A DNA stretch of 64,000 nucleotides from Lentisalinibacter sp035655155 (GTDB lineage: Bacteria; Pseudomonadota; Gammaproteobacteria; Steroidobacterales; Woeseiaceae). Positions 7,925 through 18,044 of this stretch are shown in pieces. Location: NCBI GenBank assembly GCA_035655155.1, contig DASRVH010000039.1, positions 1-64,000 of the forward strand, given 5' to 3'. The translations under genes were made by a program, and so were the position numbers. Positions within the stretch are counted from its first letter, which is position 1; every line of letters starts with the position of its first letter. The notes beneath the pieces are model-generated. The model saw only the letters and a program-made list of their open reading frames with translations. It made no database searches and was not told where the DNA came from.

Positions 7925-8409
7925 TCCCGGGCCTTGCCGAGGTAGAGCATCACCTCGTCGACGTAATTATCCGCCGAAGCCGACCACACCCGGTTGAGAT
8001 AGCGTTCGCCGGCGGCGAACTCACTCATGACGTCCGCATAGACCTGCAGCCCGTAGAGATGCGACAGGCTGTGGCGGGCGTCGACGAACCGGATGAGGTC
8101 GTCGCGGAACAGCCGGTCGATCTCGAAGCGCATGTTGTGCGGCGGTATCGAGTCCCGGTCGCCGTACAGCCGCTCGAGGTTGGCGCAGATCCCGGTCAGA
8201 CTCTCGGTCAGGTCGCGGCGGTTGCCCTCCAGCACGTGGTCTGCGGTGGCACCGGCGCGGGTGGCCCGCTTGACCATGATGACGCCCGCGGCACCGGCAA
8301 ACGCGGCCGGCAGGAACCAGGCCCATTCGGTGGCATCGGCGTCCGTGGACGCGAAATAGGCGCCGGACAGAAATCCGGCCGCGAGCAACAGATAACCCAG
8401 CCGCGTCAT
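7864..8409 (-). CDS. Uncharacterised membrane protein with C-terminal helical domain, 181 residues
   Basis: Two hydrophobic helices at residues about 4-20 (LGYLLLAAGFLSGAYFAS) and 30-46 (WFLPAAFAGAAGVIMV), followed by about 130 mainly helical, charged residues (ADHVLEGNRRDLTESLTGICANLERLYGDRDS; YVDEVMLYLGKARDQFLRAKKLLDSIVE). The soluble part is probably cytoplasmic. The ATG overlaps the stop of the upstream OPT transporter (ATGA, 8406-8409), so it is translationally coupled and may be a partner or accessory of that transporter; this is inference from position only. The 3' end overlaps the convergent gene by 61 bp. Confidence 0.75.
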   Translation of the reverse strand: MTRLGYLLLAAGFLSGAYFASTDADATEWAWFLPAAFAGAAGVIMVKRATRAGATADHVLEGNRRDLTESLTGICANLERLYGDRDSIPPHNMRFEIDRLFRDDLIRFVDARHSLSHLYGLQVYADVMSEFAAGERYLNRVWSASADNYVDEVMLYLGKARDQFLRAKKLLDSIVENNGAR

Positions 8410-10139
8410 GCCGCCGCCACCACGTAGTAGATGGCGAAGCCGACCCCCACCAGTGCCTCGCCGACGATGAGTCCGGCCGCGATCGGGATGCCGGTGTCCT
8501 CGCTCCAGCGCTGGCCGAGCTTGCGGTCCGACGCCAGCCGCAGCAACGTGCCCAGCGCGTAGGTCAGCACGATGTTGAAGGGCAGATAGAAGCCGAGGCC
8601 CACCGTGATACCGAGGCCGCCCTGCAGCGCCGAGAGGATGGCGCCCAGCGCCGCGCCGGCCACGTATTTCTGCACGGGGACGTCGCCGCCGAGGATGCCC
8701 TCCACGGTGCTGGCCAGCGCCTGGGCCTGGGGCGCGGGCAGCTTCTCGCTGCCGAGGCCGTAGGCGTTGTCCAGCACGAAGATCAGCACGATCACGACCA
8801 GCGGGCCCAGCCAGGCGCCGATGAACTGGCCCATCTGCTGCATCCGCGGCGTCGCGCCCACCAGGTAGCCCGTCTTCAGGTCCAGCATCAGGTCGGTCGC
8901 CTGGGACATGGCCACGCAGGTGGCCGCGCCGACCATGATGGCGGCGACGATCGCGTCCGCCCGATCCAGGCCGCTGGTCGCCACGATCAGCAGCGTGATG
9001 CCGATCAGCGTCATGCCGGACAGCGGCGACCAGTTGGTGCGCCCGATGGCCTCAGACAGGATGACGCCCGCCATCCAGATCCACACCGTGCCGAGCAGCG
9101 CCATCAGGAGGCCCCGGCCGAGCCCGACGGCCTCCGTGGAGGAGACGGCGATGACGGCGAGCAGCAGCGCGGCACCCGCGATGGCGCCGTAGAGGAGCTT
9201 GATCGGCATCTCGTCCCCGGATACCGCGGATTCGACCTTGGCGGCACTCTGCATGGAACGCACCGCCGAGCGGATCAGCGGGAACGCGAGCACCACGCCC
9301 ATCACCGCCCCGCCGATCAGCATGCCGATGCCGATCGGGCGGAACAGCGCCGAGCGCAGGAAACCCGGATCGGTGATGGTCTGGCCGGTGGCGGGGTCGA
9401 CCGGCAGCTGGCCGTTCGCAGCCAGCAGCGGCGCGATGAACCACCAGGTCACGAAGCCGCCGATGATGAAGGCAACGCCGCCCTTGCCCGCGATGAAGGC
9501 GACGCCCACGGTCAGCAGCGACAGGTACCAGACCCCGTTCATGTACTCGGGCATGCCGAGGCGGGAGCCGAGGTCCCAGTCGGAGACGCCGGTCAATTGG
9601 GTGGCGAAATGCACCGCCGCGCTCACGGCGGCGGCGCCGAGCAGGATCGCGGCCTTGCGCACGCCGGCGCCCGGCGACTTCAGGATGGTGGCCACCGCCA
9701 CGCCGCCGGGATAGGTCAGGCGCTCGAAATCGATCATCTGCTTCCTCAGCGGGATGATGAAGGCGATGCCCAGATAGGCGCCGGCGATGCAGCCGAAGGT
9801 GAGGATGTAGGGGTTGAAGTCGCCGCCGTGACCGAGGATGAAGATCGCCGGCACGGAGAACATCATGCCCGAGGAAGCGCCGTTCACCGCGCTGGCCACG
9901 GTCTGGGCGATGTTGTTCTCGATGATGCTGCGCCGGCGCAGCAGGCCGCGCAGGATGCCGAAGCCGAGTATGGCGGCGAGCTCCGAACCCTCGATGGAGA
10001 AGCCGAGGATGAGCGCCGCGTAGCCGATGGAGATGGCGATGATGACGCCGAGGAACCAGCCGACTATCACCGCCGGCCAGGAGAGCTCCGGATAGGCGCC
10101 CTGCATGGGCACCGGTCCCGCGGCATTGTTCATGGGCAT
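8406..10139 (-). CDS. OPT (oligopeptide transporter) family membrane protein
   Basis: A 577-residue integral membrane protein with about 14 hydrophobic segments, rich in Gly and Ala. Features of the OPT family include AAILGFGILRGLLRRRSIIENNIAQTVAS, GMPEYMNGVWYLSLLTVG and TDLMLDLKTGYLVGATPRMQQ. Bacterial members take up oligopeptides or metal chelates, probably with protons. AGAGGAG sits just before ATG 10139. The downstream 181-residue membrane protein is coupled to it. No peptidase or siderophore gene is adjacent, so the substrate is open. Confidence 0.88.
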   Translation of the reverse strand: MPMNNAAGPVPMQGAYPELSWPAVIVGWFLGVIIAISIGYAALILGFSIEGSELAAILGFGILRGLLRRRSIIENNIAQTVASAVNGASSGMMFSVPAIFILGHGGDFNPYILTFGCIAGAYLGIAFIIPLRKQMIDFERLTYPGGVAVATILKSPGAGVRKAAILLGAAAVSAAVHFATQLTGVSDWDLGSRLGMPEYMNGVWYLSLLTVGVAFIAGKGGVAFIIGGFVTWWFIAPLLAANGQLPVDPATGQTITDPGFLRSALFRPIGIGMLIGGAVMGVVLAFPLIRSAVRSMQSAAKVESAVSGDEMPIKLLYGAIAGAALLLAVIAVSSTEAVGLGRGLLMALLGTVWIWMAGVILSEAIGRTNWSPLSGMTLIGITLLIVATSGLDRADAIVAAIMVGAATCVAMSQATDLMLDLKTGYLVGATPRMQQMGQFIGAWLGPLVVIVLIFVLDNAYGLGSEKLPAPQAQALASTVEGILGGDVPVQKYVAGAALGAILSALQGGLGITVGLGFYLPFNIVLTYALGTLLRLASDRKLGQRWSEDTGIPIAAGLIVGEALVGVGFAIYYVVAAA

Positions 10140-10201
10140 CGCTCCTCTGCGGGTCCGCTGTCACGCCTCTGCCGGACCCCGGTCCGGGCGGAGTCTATCA
10201 T

Positions 10202-10245
10202 GGCTCATCTCCGGCTCATCTCCGGCTGATCGGCGGCTCATCTGC
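10202..10245. repeat. Short tandem repeat (11-bp unit) upstream of the OPT gene
   Basis: GGCTCATCTCC occurs twice back to back (10202-10212, 10213-10223), then two diverged copies follow to about 10245. The repeat lies in the leader/promoter gap between the OPT gene and the patatin gene, both on the minus strand. Function unknown; it could be slippage-prone. Confidence 0.6.
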
Positions 10246-10278
10246 CGCTCGGCTGCAGGCTGATGCACGGGCCGGGCC

Positions 10279-11349
10279 TCAGGGCAGCAGGGGCTCGATG
10301 CGCTCCGCGGGCAGGCCCTTTTCCATCACCTCCGCGAATTCGTCTCCCAGCCTCTCGCTCTCGGCCACCGCCCTCTTCCAGTGACGCTCCCTGGTGGCCG
10401 GATCGTAGCGGCGGAAATCGTGGCGGTCCGGGATGCGGCCGCCTGGCAGGCCGGCGACGAAATCGTCGGAGGGCGCCATCAGCAGCACGCGGTCCATGTG
10501 CGCGCGCGCGGGACGGCGCCAGGAGAGCCGCTTGTCGAACCAGCCCGGGATCAGGTGGGGATAGAAATGGGCATAGAGCGCGATGCCGTCGATCGCGGAC
10601 AGCGGCAGGTCGAGGTGATAGTCGATGATGCCGCCGTCCCGATAGACACCGGGTACGCCGCCGGGGATGTCGCGCATGCCCTCGATCACCAGCGGGATGG
10701 CGCCGCTCGCCAGGATCGCCGGCGCCAGGTTTTCTTCGGTGAGCGCGTGCACCCGCAACGGGAAATCGGCCGCATGGAGGAACGGCGCCTGCTCCCTGGG
10801 ATCGCTGAACAGGGCGCGGCTGAAGAACGCCCGCAGGCTGCGGCGGCTCAGCAGGTTGCCGGCAGCAGCGAGCGCCAGGCCCGCCGTCAGCATCGCGCCC
10901 CGCTCGGAGGCCGCCGGCCCGTGGGCGCGGGCGGTCATGATGTGGGTGCGCAGCACCGGGTGGGAGAGTATCTCCCGGGGGCCGCGGGGCCCCAGCGCGT
11001 GACCGAGGATCTCACGGCTCTTGGCCGTGATCTCCGCCCGGTCCGGCCGTTCGCTGTAGTGCTGGTAGATGTAGCCGTCACGCAGGCGGTCGATCGCCGC
11101 CAGCGGATCCGACTGGGCGTAGCAGGCGAAACGCCACGTGCCGATCGACGACCCGATCAGGTGCACCGCGCCGCGCAGGCGCGGCAGCAGATCGCGCATG
11201 ATGACCCGGTCCAGGCCGTACAGGACCAGCCATTTTGCGCCGCCGGAGGCACCGGCCAGGAGGCGGATGCGCTCCGGGTCGAGGCCGCGCTCGCGGATCT
11301 CGGCCAGCGCGGTCGGGCCGGCCAGGAATCGCAGAGCACGCCCCGCCAA
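10279..11349 (-). CDS. Patatin-like phospholipase family protein
   Basis: A 356-residue patatin-type acyl hydrolase. The oxyanion-hole glycine stretch is LLAGASGGAKW (about residues 31-41), the nucleophile elbow is GSSIG (Gly-x-Ser-x-Gly), and the catalytic Asp is in DGG of YRDGGIIDYHLDLP. These features define the Ser-Asp dyad of patatin-like lipases, which hydrolyse phospholipid or other acyl esters. No signal peptide is seen, so it is probably cytoplasmic or at the inner membrane. The start is TTG at 11349, 30 bp after the GNAT gene. It is the last gene of the hfq-hflXKC-purA transcription unit. Confidence 0.85.
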   Translation of the reverse strand: MAGRALRFLAGPTALAEIRERGLDPERIRLLAGASGGAKWLVLYGLDRVIMRDLLPRLRGAVHLIGSSIGTWRFACYAQSDPLAAIDRLRDGYIYQHYSERPDRAEITAKSREILGHALGPRGPREILSHPVLRTHIMTARAHGPAASERGAMLTAGLALAAAGNLLSRRSLRAFFSRALFSDPREQAPFLHAADFPLRVHALTEENLAPAILASGAIPLVIEGMRDIPGGVPGVYRDGGIIDYHLDLPLSAIDGIALYAHFYPHLIPGWFDKRLSWRRPARAHMDRVLLMAPSDDFVAGLPGGRIPDRHDFRRYDPATRERHWKRAVAESERLGDEFAEVMEKGLPAERIEPLLP

Positions 11350-11379
11350 GAGACCGTTCCTGATCCGGCGCGCGGCCCG

Positions 11380-11688
11380 TCAGCCCGCGGCGCGCAGGTC
11401 CTCGTACTCGGGATGACGCTCCAGCCACGCCGCCACGTAGGAGCAGGCCGGCACCACGCCGTGGCCGTGTTCGCGCGCGTAATCCATCCCGGTTCGCACC
11501 AGTCGGCCTGCGATGCCCCGGCCGCCGATCGCCTCCGGCACCTGCGTGCTGGTGAAGTGCATCACGTCGCCGTCCATCTCGTAATCGGCGTACGCCAGGT
11601 GGCCGTCCACCTCGGTCTCGAAGCGGCCGTCGGCCCTGTTGTGGGTGACCTCGATGTCCGGTCTTTCGTCGGCGTTGCTGTCTGCCAT
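11380..11688 (-). CDS. Small GNAT-family N-acetyltransferase (YjdJ-like)
   Basis: A 102-residue minimal GNAT protein. TSTQVPEAIGGRGIAGRLVRTGMDYARE contains the acetyl-CoA pyrophosphate loop (Q/R-x-x-G-x-G/A form, GGRGIAG), followed by CSYVAAWLERHPEYEDL, the usual end of this subgroup. GAGGAG precedes the ATG, directly after the purA stop 11 bp upstream, so it is read from the purA transcript. The acetylated substrate is not known; this compact subgroup acts on small amines or proteins in the few cases studied. Confidence 0.82.
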   Translation of the reverse strand: MADSNADERPDIEVTHNRADGRFETEVDGHLAYADYEMDGDVMHFTSTQVPEAIGGRGIAGRLVRTGMDYAREHGHGVVPACSYVAAWLERHPEYEDLRAAG

Positions 11689-11699
11689 CGGCTCCTCGC

Positions 11700-12992
<1,293 letters not shown>

Positions 12993-13023
12993 GATGTTCG
13001 TTGTCCCCGGTTGTGAGGCCTGT

Positions 13024-13215
13024 TCAGTAGCGTACGAAGTACAGCAGCACAAGTCCGGCGATCATGCTGATCAGCCCTACGCGACGGATGCTGCTGTCGT
13101 CGAGTTCGGCGATGGCAACCAGGGCTTCGCGCCAGCGGCGCGGGCTGGCGAAAGGCAGCAGCCCCTCGAGCACGAGATACAGGGCGAATGCCGCCCAGAG
13201 ATCACTCCATTGCAT
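13024..13215 (-). CDS. DUF2065 small membrane protein (YjeT-like)
   Basis: A 63-residue protein with two hydrophobic helices: LWAAFALYLVLEGLLPFASP at the N-terminus and VGLISMIAGLVLLYFVRY at the C-terminus. The ATG at 13215 (MQWSDL) has ACGGAG before it. E. coli yjeT sits in exactly this place between hflC and purA. The family has no proven function; its constant linkage to hflKC suggests a role at the inner membrane with the FtsH modulators, but that is inference. Confidence 0.85.
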   Translation of the reverse strand: MQWSDLWAAFALYLVLEGLLPFASPRRWREALVAIAELDDSSIRRVGLISMIAGLVLLYFVRY

Positions 13216-13269
13216 GCGGCGTCTCCGTTCGGGCACTCACCGGCGGTAGCCCGGGGAACCGGCGGCCGG

Positions 13270-14145
13270 TCAGCGCTGGGCGCCGCCGGCGTCGTTCAGG
13301 TAACGGAAGAAATCACCGTCGGGATCCAGCACCAGCAGGTCGCCGGTCAGGCCTATCGAGCTCCGATAGGCCTGGATACTGCGGTAGAAAGCGTAGAACT
13401 CCCTGTCCCGGTCGAAGGCGCGGGCATAGACCTCCGCGGAAATCGCGTCGCCCTCACCGCGGATCTGCTGCGCCTCCCGGTTCGCCTCGGCGATGAGAAT
13501 GGTGCGTTGGCGGTCGGCATCGGCGCGCATGCGTTCGGCCTCCTCGGCGCCCTCGGCGCGTAACTCCGTCGCCACGGTCGCGCGCTCCTGGCGCATGCGC
13601 CGGTACACCGACTCCGCCACGTCCTCGGAGAACTCGATCCGCTTCACCCGCACGTCGACCAGTTCGATCCCGAACTCGGTCGCCGTCTCCGCCGCGGCGA
13701 CGACTATGTCGTCCATGAGCACGGTACGCTCCAGGGAGACCACCTGGCGCACCGTTCGCTTGGCGAACTCGTTTCGCAGATCGGCCTTGAGAATCTCCAG
13801 CAGGCGGCCCGTGGCAATCACCTCGTTGCCGCCCGTGGACACGTAGTACTGCCTCGCATCCCGGATGCGCCACTTCACGAAGAAGTCCACGAACACGGAT
13901 TTCTTCTCCGCGGTAATGACTTCCTCGGGTGGATTGTTCAGCGTCAGGATCTGCCGCGGGAACTTCCGGACGTTGTTGACGATCGGCATTTTGAAATGCA
14001 GGCCAGGCTCGTAATCGGAAGCGATGACCTCGCCGAACCGGAACTTGAGCGCATACTCGCGCTCGTCGACGGTGAAGACCGAAAGGCCGAGGATCACCAG
14101 TGCCAGACCGAGGACGATGACGACGATGAATCGGGCGTTACTCAT
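13270..14145 (-). CDS. hflC: FtsH protease modulator HflC
   Basis: A 291-residue SPFH/prohibitin protein. One N-terminal transmembrane helix (FIVVIVLGLALVILGLSVF) is followed by the periplasmic SPFH domain (VDEREYALKFRFGEVI..GLHFKMPIVNNVRKF) and a long coiled coil rich in Glu, Arg and Ala (EDVAESVYRRMRQERATVATELRAEG). With HflK it forms the membrane ring that surrounds and restrains the FtsH protease. The start overlaps the hflK stop by one base. Confidence 0.95.
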   Translation of the reverse strand: MSNARFIVVIVLGLALVILGLSVFTVDEREYALKFRFGEVIASDYEPGLHFKMPIVNNVRKFPRQILTLNNPPEEVITAEKKSVFVDFFVKWRIRDARQYYVSTGGNEVIATGRLLEILKADLRNEFAKRTVRQVVSLERTVLMDDIVVAAAETATEFGIELVDVRVKRIEFSEDVAESVYRRMRQERATVATELRAEGAEEAERMRADADRQRTILIAEANREAQQIRGEGDAISAEVYARAFDRDREFYAFYRSIQAYRSSIGLTGDLLVLDPDGDFFRYLNDAGGAQR

Positions 14146-15311
14146 CAGCGGGTCCTCCTGGTGCGAGCGTCGTCGCGGTTTCTGGGATCGCTTTGCTCTC
14201 GCATCTGCGGCAGCGAACTCGTCGTCGACTGCGCCGCGGAACCGCCGTCTCCTTCGGCGCCGCGGGTCTGACGTTGCAGTAGTTTGTCGATCGGCAGGTA
14301 CAGCAGGTTGCCGCTGCCCTCCGCGTCCAGCAGGATCTTGTTGGAACGCTGCAGGACGTCCTCGATGGATTCGATGTAGAGACGCTCCCGGGTCACCTCC
14401 GGCGCCGCCTGATATTCCGCCAGCAGCAGCTCGAAGCGGGCCGCCTCACCTTCCGCGTTGGCGATCAGCCGGTCCCTGTAGGCAAGGGCATCCTCGCGCA
14501 TGCGCGCGGCCTGACCCCGCGCCCGCGGAATGATGTCGTTACGGTAGGCTTCCGCCTCCAGACGCAGGCGCTCCTTGTCCTCCCGCGCCTTGACCGCATC
14601 CTGGACGGCGTCCCTCACCTGGTTGGGAAACTGTACCTTCTGCAGATTCACGGAGATCACGGTGATTCCGGCCTCATACAGGTCGAGTGTGCGCTGAATG
14701 AGGTCCTGGGTCCGGTCGGCGATCTCCGCCTGGTTCTCGAGCAGGATCTCGTCCAGCGTGCTCTTGCCGACGACCTCGCGGATGGCGCTCTCGCTCACCT
14801 CGTCCAGCGTCTCGTCGGCATTGCGCACATTGAAGCGGAAGGCGATCGGGTCGATCCTGCGGTACTGGACGGCGAGATCCACCAGCACGAAGTTCTCGTC
14901 GCCGGTAAGCATCTGGGAGGTCTGCTCGAAGCGGCTGACCGCGCCGACATTCACCTTCTCCACCGTTTCGATGGGATACGGAATATGCCAGTGCAGCCCC
15001 GGCATGGTCGTCGCCTGATAGTCGCCGAAGCGCAGTACCAGCCCGCGTTCGGCCTCGTCGACGCGGTACAGGCCCGTGAGCCCCCAGGCTACCAGCGCCA
15101 GCACGATGATGATGGCGATGCCGGTATTGCCGCCCGCCGGCCCGCCACCACCGCCGCCGCCCTTGCCGCCGAAGGCGCTCCTCAGACGGCGCTGCCAGTC
15201 GCGGATGATCTTGTCCAGATCAGCCGGGCCCTGATCTCGCCCTCCCCAGGGGTCCTTGGGGTCCCTGGGGCCCTTGGGATCATTGCCGTCACCAGATTCG
15301 TTCCAGGCCAT
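14145..15311 (-). CDS. hflK: FtsH protease modulator HflK
   Basis: A 388-residue SPFH-family membrane protein. The cytoplasmic N-terminus is rich in Gly, Asp and Pro with a seven-glycine run (GGKGGGGGGG), then one transmembrane helix (IAIIIVLALVAWGLTGLY), the SPFH domain (VDEAERGLVLRFGDYQATTMPGLHWHIPYPIE) and a coiled coil. The C-terminal tail is polar and Arg-rich. It assembles with HflC into the ring around FtsH and limits degradation of membrane substrates. Located 26 bp after hflX. Confidence 0.95.
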   Translation of the reverse strand: MAWNESGDGNDPKGPRDPKDPWGGRDQGPADLDKIIRDWQRRLRSAFGGKGGGGGGGPAGGNTGIAIIIVLALVAWGLTGLYRVDEAERGLVLRFGDYQATTMPGLHWHIPYPIETVEKVNVGAVSRFEQTSQMLTGDENFVLVDLAVQYRRIDPIAFRFNVRNADETLDEVSESAIREVVGKSTLDEILLENQAEIADRTQDLIQRTLDLYEAGITVISVNLQKVQFPNQVRDAVQDAVKAREDKERLRLEAEAYRNDIIPRARGQAARMREDALAYRDRLIANAEGEAARFELLLAEYQAAPEVTRERLYIESIEDVLQRSNKILLDAEGSGNLLYLPIDKLLQRQTRGAEGDGGSAAQSTTSSLPQMREQSDPRNRDDARTRRTR

Positions 15312-15337
15312 GTGCTTCGTTCATTCCTCTGCCGGCG

Positions 15338-16663
15338 TCAGGACGCCGCGCGTTGTTCGACGCCCGCCCCGCCGTCCTCACGGTACGGCTCGAGGCGGTC
15401 CCCGGCGATGTTCTCATGGGCGCAGAACCGGGCGAAATCTGTCGCATCCATGTCCAGCTCCAGCCACCAGCCGCCATCCTCGGCAGGCTCCTCTTCCACC
15501 ACGGCGCCCGCGCCATAGAGCACGGAGCGCTGGCGCCCTTCCGACGGCGCAAGCCGCAGCCTGCCGCTTACCCGGCGGGCACGGAACTTCACCCGGAGAG
15601 CTTCCAGCAGCAGATCCAGACCTTCGCCCGTGCGGGCGGAGAGCCAGACACCGCGTGGATCGCCGTCATCGTCGGACTCCAGCCGCGGCGGGCGCCCGAG
15701 AATATCGATCTTATTGTACACCCTGATCTGCGGCACATCCCGCGCGCCGATCTGCTCCAGCACCTCGTTGACCTGGCGGATACGCGGCAGGCGCTGCGGA
15801 TCGCTGGCGTCGATCACGTGGAGGATCAGGCTCGCATCCCGCGTCTCTTTCAGCGTCGAGCGGAATGCGGCGACGAGTTCGTGGGGCAGATCGCGCACGA
15901 AACCGACGGTGTCGGCCAGCACGACCTCGCTCGCGTCGGGCAGCTCGAGGCGCCTCAGGGTGGGGTCCAGCGTAGCGAACAGCTGGTCCGCCGCATAGAC
16001 CCGGGCTTCCGTCAGCCGGTTGAACAGAGTCGACTTGCCGGCATTGGTGTAACCCACCAGTGCGACCGTCGGCACCTCGCCGCGCAGACGGTTGCGCCGT
16101 CCGAGTTCGCGCTGGCTGTCCACCTTCTCCAGCCGGGCCTGGATGCGCCGGATGCGGTCCTGGATCAGCCGGCGGTCGGTCTCGAGCTGGGTCTCGCCCG
16201 GCCCGCGCAGGCCGATGCCGCCCTTCTGGCGCTCGAGGTGAGTCCAGCCGCGGACCAGCCGGGTGGCGATGTGACGCAACTGGGCGAGCTCCACCTGCAG
16301 CTTGCCCTCGTGGGAGCGGGCACGCTGGGCGAAAATGTCCAGGATCAGGCCGGTGCGATCGAGCACGCGGCAGCGCAGGCGGCTCTCCAGGTTGCGCTCC
16401 TGGCTGGGCGAGAGATCATGACCGAAGATCACGAGCTCGGCGCACTCGCCGGCGACGCGATCGGCCAGCTCGTCGACCTTGCCGCTGCCGATCAGGTAGC
16501 GGGGTTCGGGCGAGCGCCGGGTGACGTCGATGGTGTCCAGCACGTCGGCTCCGGCGGACAGCGCGAGCTCCCTGAGCTCCTGGCACTCCTCCGGGTCCGG
16601 CCGGGCGCCGAACTCAACATTGACCAGAATCGCACGCTCGCCGCTCTTCGGGCGTTCAAACAA
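15338..16663 (-). CDS. hflX: GTPase HflX (ribosome-splitting factor)
   Basis: A 441-residue GTPase. The N-terminal HflX domain (SAGADVLDTIDVTRRSPEPRYLIGSGKVDEL) and the Gly-rich linker (KGGIGLRGPGETQLETDRR) precede the G domain: G1 GYTNAGKST, G3 DTVGF, G4 YNKID. HflX binds the 50S subunit and splits stalled or heat-damaged ribosomes. It follows hfq by 32 bp in the classic hfq-hflX-hflK-hflC order. Confidence 0.96.
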   Translation of the reverse strand: MFERPKSGERAILVNVEFGARPDPEECQELRELALSAGADVLDTIDVTRRSPEPRYLIGSGKVDELADRVAGECAELVIFGHDLSPSQERNLESRLRCRVLDRTGLILDIFAQRARSHEGKLQVELAQLRHIATRLVRGWTHLERQKGGIGLRGPGETQLETDRRLIQDRIRRIQARLEKVDSQRELGRRNRLRGEVPTVALVGYTNAGKSTLFNRLTEARVYAADQLFATLDPTLRRLELPDASEVVLADTVGFVRDLPHELVAAFRSTLKETRDASLILHVIDASDPQRLPRIRQVNEVLEQIGARDVPQIRVYNKIDILGRPPRLESDDDGDPRGVWLSARTGEGLDLLLEALRVKFRARRVSGRLRLAPSEGRQRSVLYGAGAVVEEEPAEDGGWWLELDMDATDFARFCAHENIAGDRLEPYREDGGAGVEQRAAS

Positions 16664-16695
16664 GTGGAACCTCCGGGGAGAACGTGCTGCTCCGC

Positions 16696-16941
16696 TCAGT
16701 CAGCGTCATCCCCACCTTCGTCGGCAGCGGGAAGACGGACGTTGCGCGACGGTACCACCGTCGAGATGGCGTGCTTGTACACCATCTGATTGACACTGTT
16801 CTTCAGCAATACGACAAACTGATCGAACGAATCGATCTGCCCCTGCAGCTTGATGCCGTTCACCAGGTAGATGGATACCGGCACCTTTTCCCTGCGCAGG
16901 ATGTTCAGAAACGGATCTTGCAAAGACTGGCCCTTGGCCAT
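16696..16941 (-). CDS. hfq: RNA chaperone Hfq
   Basis: An 81-residue Sm-like protein that forms a hexamer and pairs small RNAs with mRNAs. Sm1 (QDPFLNILRREKVPVSIYLVNGIKLQGQI) and Sm2 (YKHAISTVVPSRNV) are intact, including Q8-type and the YKHA U-binding residues. The C-terminal tail is short and acidic (EGGDDAD). The ribosome-binding site is strong (GGAGTAGGAGG). The gene follows miaA by 131 bp, where a separate hfq promoter would be expected; I could not place one firmly. Confidence 0.98.
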   Translation of the reverse strand: MAKGQSLQDPFLNILRREKVPVSIYLVNGIKLQGQIDSFDQFVVLLKNSVNQMVYKHAISTVVPSRNVRLPAADEGGDDAD

Positions 16942-17072
16942 CCTCCTACTCCTTTATTGTTATCGTTGTCCCGCCGGCTGCTGCCCGACTCCGCGTACGG
17001 GGCGCGGGCGAACCGGTGCGGGTGTCTCAACCCAAGCAGACACGGCGGCAGCATACCACAGGCCGTCGCGGG

Positions 17073-18044
17073 TCAGGGTCCGTCGGGACAACCGAAAATT
17101 GCCTCTATCGATGCCGATATGCGGCCGGGTGCGGACGGATCAAGGGGGTCCAGACATTGCGCTTCGTCGTCCCCGCGTAACCAGGTGTGCTGACGCTTGG
17201 CGAGACGCGCTGTCGCGACCTCCGCTTCCCGGACGGCCTCTGCCAGGGTGGCCTCACCGCACAGGTGTCGCACCAGCTGCCGGTAGCCGACCGCACGCAG
17301 CGCCGGCGCATCGGCGCTGAGGCCGGGCCGGGCCAGCAATCCCGCCACCTCGGCGACGAAGCCGGCCTCCAGCATCGCCTCCAGCCTCAGGCGGATGCGC
17401 TCCCGGAGCACGCCCCGGTCCCCGAACACCAGCGCCAGGCGGATGAAGTGCCCGGCCGGCGGCGACTGTGCCTGCTCCCGGTGCCAGTCGGACAGCGCCC
17501 GCCCGCTCAGCTCCCAGACCTCGAGAGCCCGCTGGATGCGCTGCGCATCGCCCGGTTCCACGCGCGCCGCCGTCTCGGGGTCGATCCGGGCCAGTTCGCC
17601 GTGCAGCGCGGGCCAGCCCAGTGCGCCCGCGCGGGCGTCGATGGCCGCGCGCACGGCCGGGTCGCGGCCGGGCAGCTCGGCCAGCCCCCGGATCAGCGCC
17701 CGGAAATAGAGCATGGTGCCTCCCACCAGCAGCGGGATGCGGCCGGCCTCGCGGATCTCGCGGATCGAACGCAGCGCGTCACGCCGGAACTCGCCGGCCG
17801 AGTAGGTTTCCTCGGGTTCGCGGATGTCGATCAGCCGATGAGGCGCCTTGGCCAGCACCTCTGCCGGTGGCTTGGCGGTGCCGATATCCATGCCCCGGTA
17901 CACCATCGCCGAATCGACGCTGACGATCTCAACCGGCAGGCGGCGCGCGAGCTCCACGGCGATGTCCGTCTTCCCGGCTGCGGTCTGCCCCATCAGGCAG
18001 ATCACGGGACCGGCCGGGGAGCGCTCTGCCCTGCCGCGAGTCAC
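17073..18044 (-). CDS. miaA: tRNA dimethylallyltransferase
   Basis: A 323-residue enzyme that adds a dimethylallyl group to A37 of tRNAs reading UNN codons. The P-loop LMGQTAAGKT (about residues 18-27) and SVDSAMVYRGMDIGTAKP match the family, and RLAKRQHTWLRG near the C-terminus is the conserved tRNA-binding end. The GTG start at 18044 is preferred because it overlaps the mutL stop (GTGA, 18041-18044) and gives the normal family length; an ATG 72 bp further upstream would run inside mutL. Confidence 0.95.
   Translation of the reverse strand: MTRGRAERSPAGPVICLMGQTAAGKTDIAVELARRLPVEIVSVDSAMVYRGMDIGTAKPPAEVLAKAPHRLIDIREPEETYSAGEFRRDALRSIREIREAGRIPLLVGGTMLYFRALIRGLAELPGRDPAVRAAIDARAGALGWPALHGELARIDPETAARVEPGDAQRIQRALEVWELSGRALSDWHREQAQSPPAGHFIRLALVFGDRGVLRERIRLRLEAMLEAGFVAEVAGLLARPGLSADAPALRAVGYRQLVRHLCGEATLAEAVREAEVATARLAKRQHTWLRGDDEAQCLDPLDPSAPGRISASIEAIFGCPDGP

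Noticed and set aside
17010..17040. Hairpin GTGTCT/AGACAC between miaA and hfq as a terminator
   Set aside because: The loop is 10 nt, the stem is only 6 bp and no U-tract follows.
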